Source: Blastobasis lacticolella (lineage: Eukaryota; Arthropoda; Insecta; Lepidoptera; Blastobasidae). From it: a stretch of DNA of 64,000 nucleotides. This document shows positions 59,701-64,000 of the stretch, piece after piece. The stretch lies in assembly GCA_905147135.1 (NCBI GenBank), contig LR990050.1:15808001-15872000 (forward strand), read 5' to 3'. The notes beneath the pieces were generated by a model. The model was not told where the DNA came from, ran no database searches, and was given only the letters and a program-made list of their open reading frames with translations. A program made the translations under genes and the position numbers. Positions within the stretch are counted from its first letter, which is position 1. Every line of letters begins with the position of its first letter.

Positions 59701-62700
59701 CTTAGTATTGAGGTTCATACAGGTTGCGTTCTCGTCGCAAGAGTGGCCCATACTGCAATAGTCCACGCCTGAAAATAAGAAGAATAAAAAAAATTAAGCA
59801 AAATTGCATTATAATAACAGAAACACCGGTACCAGGAAAGAGGTCCCGCGGGAAAAACGGATTTTGTTACGTTTTCACAATCAGTAAAAGAATTTCTCTG
59901 GAAGGGATATACTAAAAAAAAAGGCCGAACGAAGCCGGGCCGGATCGTTAGTATATACACAGATAATAGACGAAAGCGAGACCGCTAGTGTCCGCGAAAG
60001 AGACAACAGTCATTTTTTAACTAATTCACATTGGCAAATTCCAAAGCCAACAATAATGCAAGACTCTCTATACACATTGAACAGATCTTATAACTGTATT
60101 TAGGCTGTATTAAAGTCGCACGCCGCCATACCTGGGCAGAACTTGCAGCACTCCCCGGGCACGGTGAACTGGTCGGCGGGGTCGCACGGCACTGATCTCA
60201 CAACTGCTTAGGCTATATTAGAGACGCACGCCGCCATACCTGGGCAGAACTTGCAGCACTCCCCGGGCACGGTGAACTGGTCGGCGGGGTCGCAGGTACT
60301 GATCTCACAACTGCTTAGGCTATATTAGAGACGCACGCCGCCATACCTGGGCAGAACTTGCAGCACTCCCCGGGCACGGTGAACTGGTCGGCGGGGTCGC
60401 ACGGCAGCGCGGGGCAGGCGGCGGCGGGGTCGACGCGCGCGCACTGCATGTTCCCGTCGTGGCAGACGCACTCCGCGCACTCCTTCGGCACGAACCGCTC
60501 GCCGTGCTCGTAGAGGACGCCCTTCAGGAGGCATTGTCCTGGACACGGGGGATATGGGTTAAAGGGGTAGGCCCTGCCACACATGTGTGGTTGGACTAAT
60601 AACAGTTGGCCATGGTAGAATAATAACGGCTGCTGGCAGCCGTAGCTGACGATTCTGTTTTATATAACTAGTTTTTTTTTATGGTCGACAATCATCATCA
60701 CAGCCCATAACAGTCCACTGCAGACTTAGCAGCCTCTCCCACGAAACCAGAAGGTTATTCACATAATCTTCACGCTTGGCAGGCGGGTTGGAGATCGCTG
60801 TTTTATAAATATAATAATCAAGCCTCGGATAACATTGGTCGCCTTGTATGACACGCACGAGTGTAAGAGGTTGGTGCTATTCTACTCTGCCGGACACCAC
60901 ACGGCCATGACAAGATACTAAAATGGTACCACGTATCTCCGATTGAACGGCGCAATTTTGATGCAATTGAGTTTCAACCAATCGCAGCAAGACAGCTCTG
61001 GCACTGGCTTGCTGCGATTGGTCCCAACTCAATTGCATCAACATGGCGGCGTACTATCGGAGATCGGTGGTGCGGCTGAAGGACTTACAGTTGCGACCCA
61101 AAAGAGCTACTAAGTTTTGACACCCAGGCATGCCCGTAGATAAACAATCATAATAGAGAAAACGTGCTAAGCGAAGTTACAAATTTAGAAAGCTGCTATA
61201 TTTCGAAAGGGAAGTTTGAGGGAATCCAGGTTCAGTAGTCGACGATGGCGAATTAAATTTGTAGCAGGGCAAATTTTGCCAGCTGATAGTCAAACCTCAA
61301 TGTCCTTGGGAGCCATCTGCGAAACATCTGGTCCTCAAGTCCGCTAATATACTTGTAATTGGATCGCAATACCAGCTCAACGGCAGATTTGCTGCAATTA
61401 GCAGCAGAATACCAAAAAACGCGTAAGACTGTCATTGAGCTGCGATAGCCATCCAATTACAATTCAACAGAACCATTAGCATGGTAGCAGACTTGAGACC
61501 CTGGACAAAAATACTCGGTAGAGGCTCTTAAGAAAAGTCTCTAAAGGAAGTCTTTACTATTTTAGAGTTTAGTGTAAAATTCTATGTAGATATTACTTGA
61601 TACTCACTTAAACAAGTAGGGCAGCATTCTCCCGGATGCAGCACTGGATTCTTACATTCTGTTCTCTCGCACTCGACTGGCCTGCACGTTATCTCGCCGT
61701 GCTGGAAGGAACCAAGTAATATAATCATTTAAAAATTAATTGGTCTGTCAACTGCACTTTTAATTCAAAGCGCGGATAAAGTCAGCTGTTGTCTGCGACT
61801 TTGTCAGTTTTTTTTCATTTTGATAGCATCGCATGAAATAAAATTTGAGAGTGGGCTCCCGATTAGCAACCAGGCGGACCCCGGGCCCTCGCGTGCGAGA
61901 GCACAACCGGGACATTAACGCTAATATGATGATGATGATTAGGAATATGGTACAAAATTAGCTAACAATTATTAAATATTAATCAACAATAAAATTTTAA
62001 TCGGATCGAGTTTGCTACTGACTCTACTTTCACTACTCTAAGCTACTTTGTACTCTATGGTGAGTTCACAATTTGACAGTTGTCACACTGACTGACTGCA
62101 ATAAGATTGTAAGTGCAGATTTATCTTACGCCTACTATCTTGCGCACCTTTAGTGAAGTGTCACGCACTTCACTAAAGGGGCGGTACTGTCTATGTAGTA
62201 CGACATTATCTGTAGTACAGTACACAAAAAAAAACACGAATTAGTGAACTGTCAAAATTGTCATCCTATATAAGGCAAAGCATAGTATAGTATTATAGTC
62301 ATACCACGCAGGAGCAGCGGTTGCAGTCGTGCTGCCAGGCGGCGCCGTCGGCGTGCACGGTGCCGTTGGAGGCGCACGACTTCTGGCAGTCGCACTGCTC
62401 CAGCGCCGACAGACGCGCCTCCGTGCCCACCAGCTGTAAGCGTACGGGCTAGTGAAAATTCTGTCGGCGAGTACGCCGGACACCTGCATGCTGTATGCAA
62501 GTGTAAGAAGTATTTTTGTACCACTCGCCTCGATTTGAACGGTTTTCAATTATGATTTTAGGCATAAATAAATCAATTTTTTAATGAACTATATTGTATA
62601 TATATGTATTTGAACCTATAAATATATATAATTATTTACGCTGAAAATCAAAATTTAGAACCGTTACACACAAAGCGAGCCCCAGCACGCGAAATATAGC

Positions 62701-64000
62701 CCCAGGAGTTTCATTTAATTTTAATTATATTTTTATTGATTTATTTTAACAATCTACTGCACACAATATATAGTATACAGAAATAACAAAATTAAAGACG
62801 ACACAACAGGCACTACTTATTTCTAAGAAGAAATTTCTTCCAGCAGGCCTATAGAAGAGAGACATGGTAGAGTATACGGGATGAGACGTGCGCAATAGTA
62901 TAAAATATTATTAATAAACTACATAAATTATAAATGAGATTCTAAATACACACAATAGTATATACACATACATATATACATAACAAAATATATACAGGTA
63001 TTGTAGAACATTCAGGCCAAGTTTTATACTGAAAACGTCATACTGTGGTTGGCAACCGGTGTAACATTTTATTTTGAGCAATCTGGGCAGACAACTATAC
63101 CGCCTTTTTCTTTTCTTTAAAGTCCAAGTGTGTAGTACTTAGGTTTACTTGCCAAGGGAAACGCACACGCACACGGTCAGACGATCCCCATAAAAAAAGC
63201 GGTCACCTTTATCCAGAGCATCAGCAACTAATGGAAGCGGATGCGGTGCCAGGCTTGAGAGACCTGGAATCTGGCTTTGGAGGCAGGTGAAACGAATTGT
63301 ATCCACAAATTGCAACCAATGTTTACTTATTAGGTCATTACATAGTACGCAGCAAGGTACCTACATTAATCTAATTAGCTACACCTCGGATATAACAAAT
63401 GATTAGAAATGGAAATACACCTGCGTAAATTAAGTAGCAGTAGTTTGTGATTGTAGACCGGCCGGCCGGTGTAAGTGAACTAAATGTAACAATTATATAA
63501 TCTTAATTCCAAATAAAATATCATAAAATAATTACCTTGAGGGAGAGATCTTGTATGTGCGTGGTGAGCTCCTGCACGGTGGCTTGCAGCAGCGCGAACT
63601 GCCCGCACGTCGGGCATTCCGAGTCCAGCCCCGGGCACTGCGCCAGGTAGCCGTGCGGCCCGCTCACCAGCCGCACGTCTTGGAGCGTACCCTGACGGGA
63701 ATATACGTAACACATGGCATATTTGCATTTGACCATCCTTATAAGTATCTCAGCTGGTGGTATCAGTAATTACCTTAAATAGTGAATGTTTGCTATTCCT
63801 CTGTCCCACCCAGAGCGCGAGCTGCGGCTGCGTGAAGTTCCGGTCGGGCGGCGGGATGAGGCGGCGGTACAGCGGGTGGCAGTCGACGAGCAGCGTGGCC
63901 TGCGCGCCCGAGACGGCCAGCGCCAGGCGGTGCCACGCGCCGTCGGCCAGCCGGAAGGGGAAGGTCTCGACGCGCGGCGCCGCGCCGCCCGCCGCCACGT
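53747..64000 (-). CDS. NELL1/NELL2-like secreted glycoprotein, 5' end outside window
   Basis: Exons on the - strand: 64000-63774 (partial), 63691-63536, 62433-62305, 61701-61608, 60538-60347, 59768-59649, 58933-58794, 57879-57762, 57253-56981, 56531-56418, 55854 to about 55709, 54419-54270, 53902-53747. These give 671 codons with matching phases. The order is that of vertebrate NELL proteins: the end of a TSPN/laminin G domain ([21 protein letters not shown]), a heptad-like coiled coil ([19 protein letters not shown]), VWC modules in exons 3-5 (ECCPTC, ECCKFC), six EGF modules in exons 6-10, several calcium-binding (DIDEC, VDEC), then VWC modules in exons 11-13 ([16 protein letters not shown]). 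NELL proteins are secreted, oligomeric ligands acting in neural and skeletal signalling. The exon 11 donor and the terminal exon are unresolved. Confidence 0.9.
54120..54195 (+). repeat. Degenerate SINE family A head
   Basis: 'ggagcgtcagcatttaaagg' and 'taccgaattcgaaccccagt' match the family A head and B-box region with several changes; no body follows. Intron 12 of the NELL gene. Confidence 0.45.
55060..55690. repeat. Exon 11 partial copies mixed with LINE and SINE debris
   Basis: In the intron just downstream of NELL exon 11. 55325-55395 and 55430-55500 (- strand) repeat the 3' end of exon 11 (see findings). 55528-55595 is a SINE family A tail (reverse), and 55590-55665 is a LINE ORF2 tail ([14 protein letters not shown], - strand). 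The 'tatacgagatacgggagtatgta' phrase recurs three times between them. Confidence 0.7.
57640..57760 (-). repeat. LINE tail fragment beside NELL exon 8
   Basis: Plus-strand 'ttccctgacaccggcaagtttaggcttct' resembles the LINE piece at 28935-28960. A related tail piece lies at about 57940-58005 ('ttcgcccggtcttcgacatcctcgcgtc'). The first abuts the donor of exon 8 (57762). Confidence 0.45.
58192..58258. repeat. Strong hairpin, about 26-bp arms
   Basis: CTACCCTCTTTCGGATTCGA on the left is inverted at the right end with two mismatches further in, around a T-rich loop. In NELL intron 7. No coding. Confidence 0.85.
58358..58398. repeat. Perfect 13-bp hairpin
   Basis: GAGCGATTGCAAA at 58358-58370 and its inverse at 58386-58398, with an AT loop of 15 nt. 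Two direct copies of CGGCTACACTCAGCGG lie just to the left (about 58279 and 58305). Confidence 0.85.
59421..59600. mobile_element. MITE-like element with 14-bp core TIRs
   Basis: CGCCTCGAGTCGAA at 59430-59443 is inverted at 59573-59586; the interior is AT-rich and non-coding. In NELL intron 6, next to exon 6. Confidence 0.6.
60117..60346 (-). repeat. Two extra tandem copies of the NELL exon 5 end
   Basis: Units begin at 60117, 60225 and 60332 (periods 108 and 107). Each carries about 67 nt of the exon 5 3' end plus its splice donor and about 40 nt of intron. The third unit is the real exon end (donor at 60346-60345). See findings for coding potential. Confidence 0.9.
60690..60908 (-). repeat. 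Dispersed repeat family B, copy 5 (reverse)
   Basis: Reverse copy, with its shortened (GAT)n end at the low-coordinate side ('aatcatcatcaca'). NELL intron 4. Confidence 0.8.
60934..61064. mobile_element. Foldback MITE, about 130 bp
   Basis: Ends ATCTCCGAT..ATCGGAGAT. Arms of about 55 nt pair almost throughout (AATTGAGTTTCAACCAATCG against the inverted CGATTGGTCCCAACTCAATT), around a loop of about 20 nt. Non-coding; in NELL intron 4. Confidence 0.85.
61868..61942 (+). mobile_element. SINE family A tail fragment
   Basis: 'cggaccccgggccctcg', 'gagagcacaaccgggacatta' and a (GAT)n run. Only the 3' end is present; NELL intron 3. Confidence 0.75.
62147..62179. repeat. Perfect 14-bp hairpin
   Basis: CCTTTAGTGAAGTG, five-base loop TCACG, then its exact inverse. 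NELL intron 3, about 125 nt from exon 3. Confidence 0.9.
62740..62960 (-). mobile_element. SINE family E body (probable)
   Basis: Shares 'acaacaggcactactta' and the 'agaagagagacatgg' neighbourhood with 48100-48200 ('cgacgggcactactta', 'agtagagagatgg'), in the same reverse orientation. No tRNA head is seen. NELL intron 2, together with a family C fragment at about 63180-63290. Confidence 0.5.

Overview
The window looks like nuclear DNA of a moth or butterfly (Lepidoptera). It has small exons with GT-AG introns, AT-rich intergenic sequence, many tRNA-headed SINEs, Helitron-like ends (tail motif GAAGCCGG..CGCTAGT), degenerate LINE reverse transcriptases and short hairpin or TIR elements. The order is inferred from these repeat types and from protein families; the sequence names no species.

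Layout. (1) 1-10.9 kb: mostly non-coding, with a CpG-richer block near 4.55-4.75 kb that may be an upstream promoter or 5' UTR. (2) 10.9-19.8 kb, + strand: a complete five-exon tetraspanin (236 aa). (3) 21.8-27.8 kb, - strand: an eight-exon gene (351 aa) that joins a CFAP97-type ciliary domain to a cyclophilin fold that has lost most catalytic residues. (4) 29.8-34.1 kb, + strand: a second, diverged tetraspanin (about 273 aa) that keeps every intron position of the first and adds one. (5) 37.2-47.2 kb, + strand: a tandem family of three small genes of unknown function. The two intact copies encode secreted proteins of about 180 aa and the first copy looks broken. An intronless 115-aa gene lies between copies two and three on the - strand. 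(6) 47.7-51.3 kb: a tandem repeat, a SINE, a nest of foldback elements and a LINE remnant. (7) 51.3-64 kb, - strand: the 3' three-quarters or so of a NELL1/NELL2-type secreted glycoprotein gene (TSPN/laminin G end, coiled coil, VWC, six EGF, VWC), cut by the window's right edge.

The exon models were built by hand: every junction listed has an AG acceptor and a GT donor and the phases agree, except where stated. Unresolved points are the NELL exon 11 donor, the NELL terminal exon and the first exon of the leftmost copy of the small family.

The most unusual items are the CFAP97-cyclophilin fusion; partial tandem copies of the 3' ends of two NELL exons, each carrying splice-site sequence; the small secreted family; the divergent tandem tetraspanin; and the foldback nest at 48.5-50.3 kb. 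No operon-like or microbial defence system is present.
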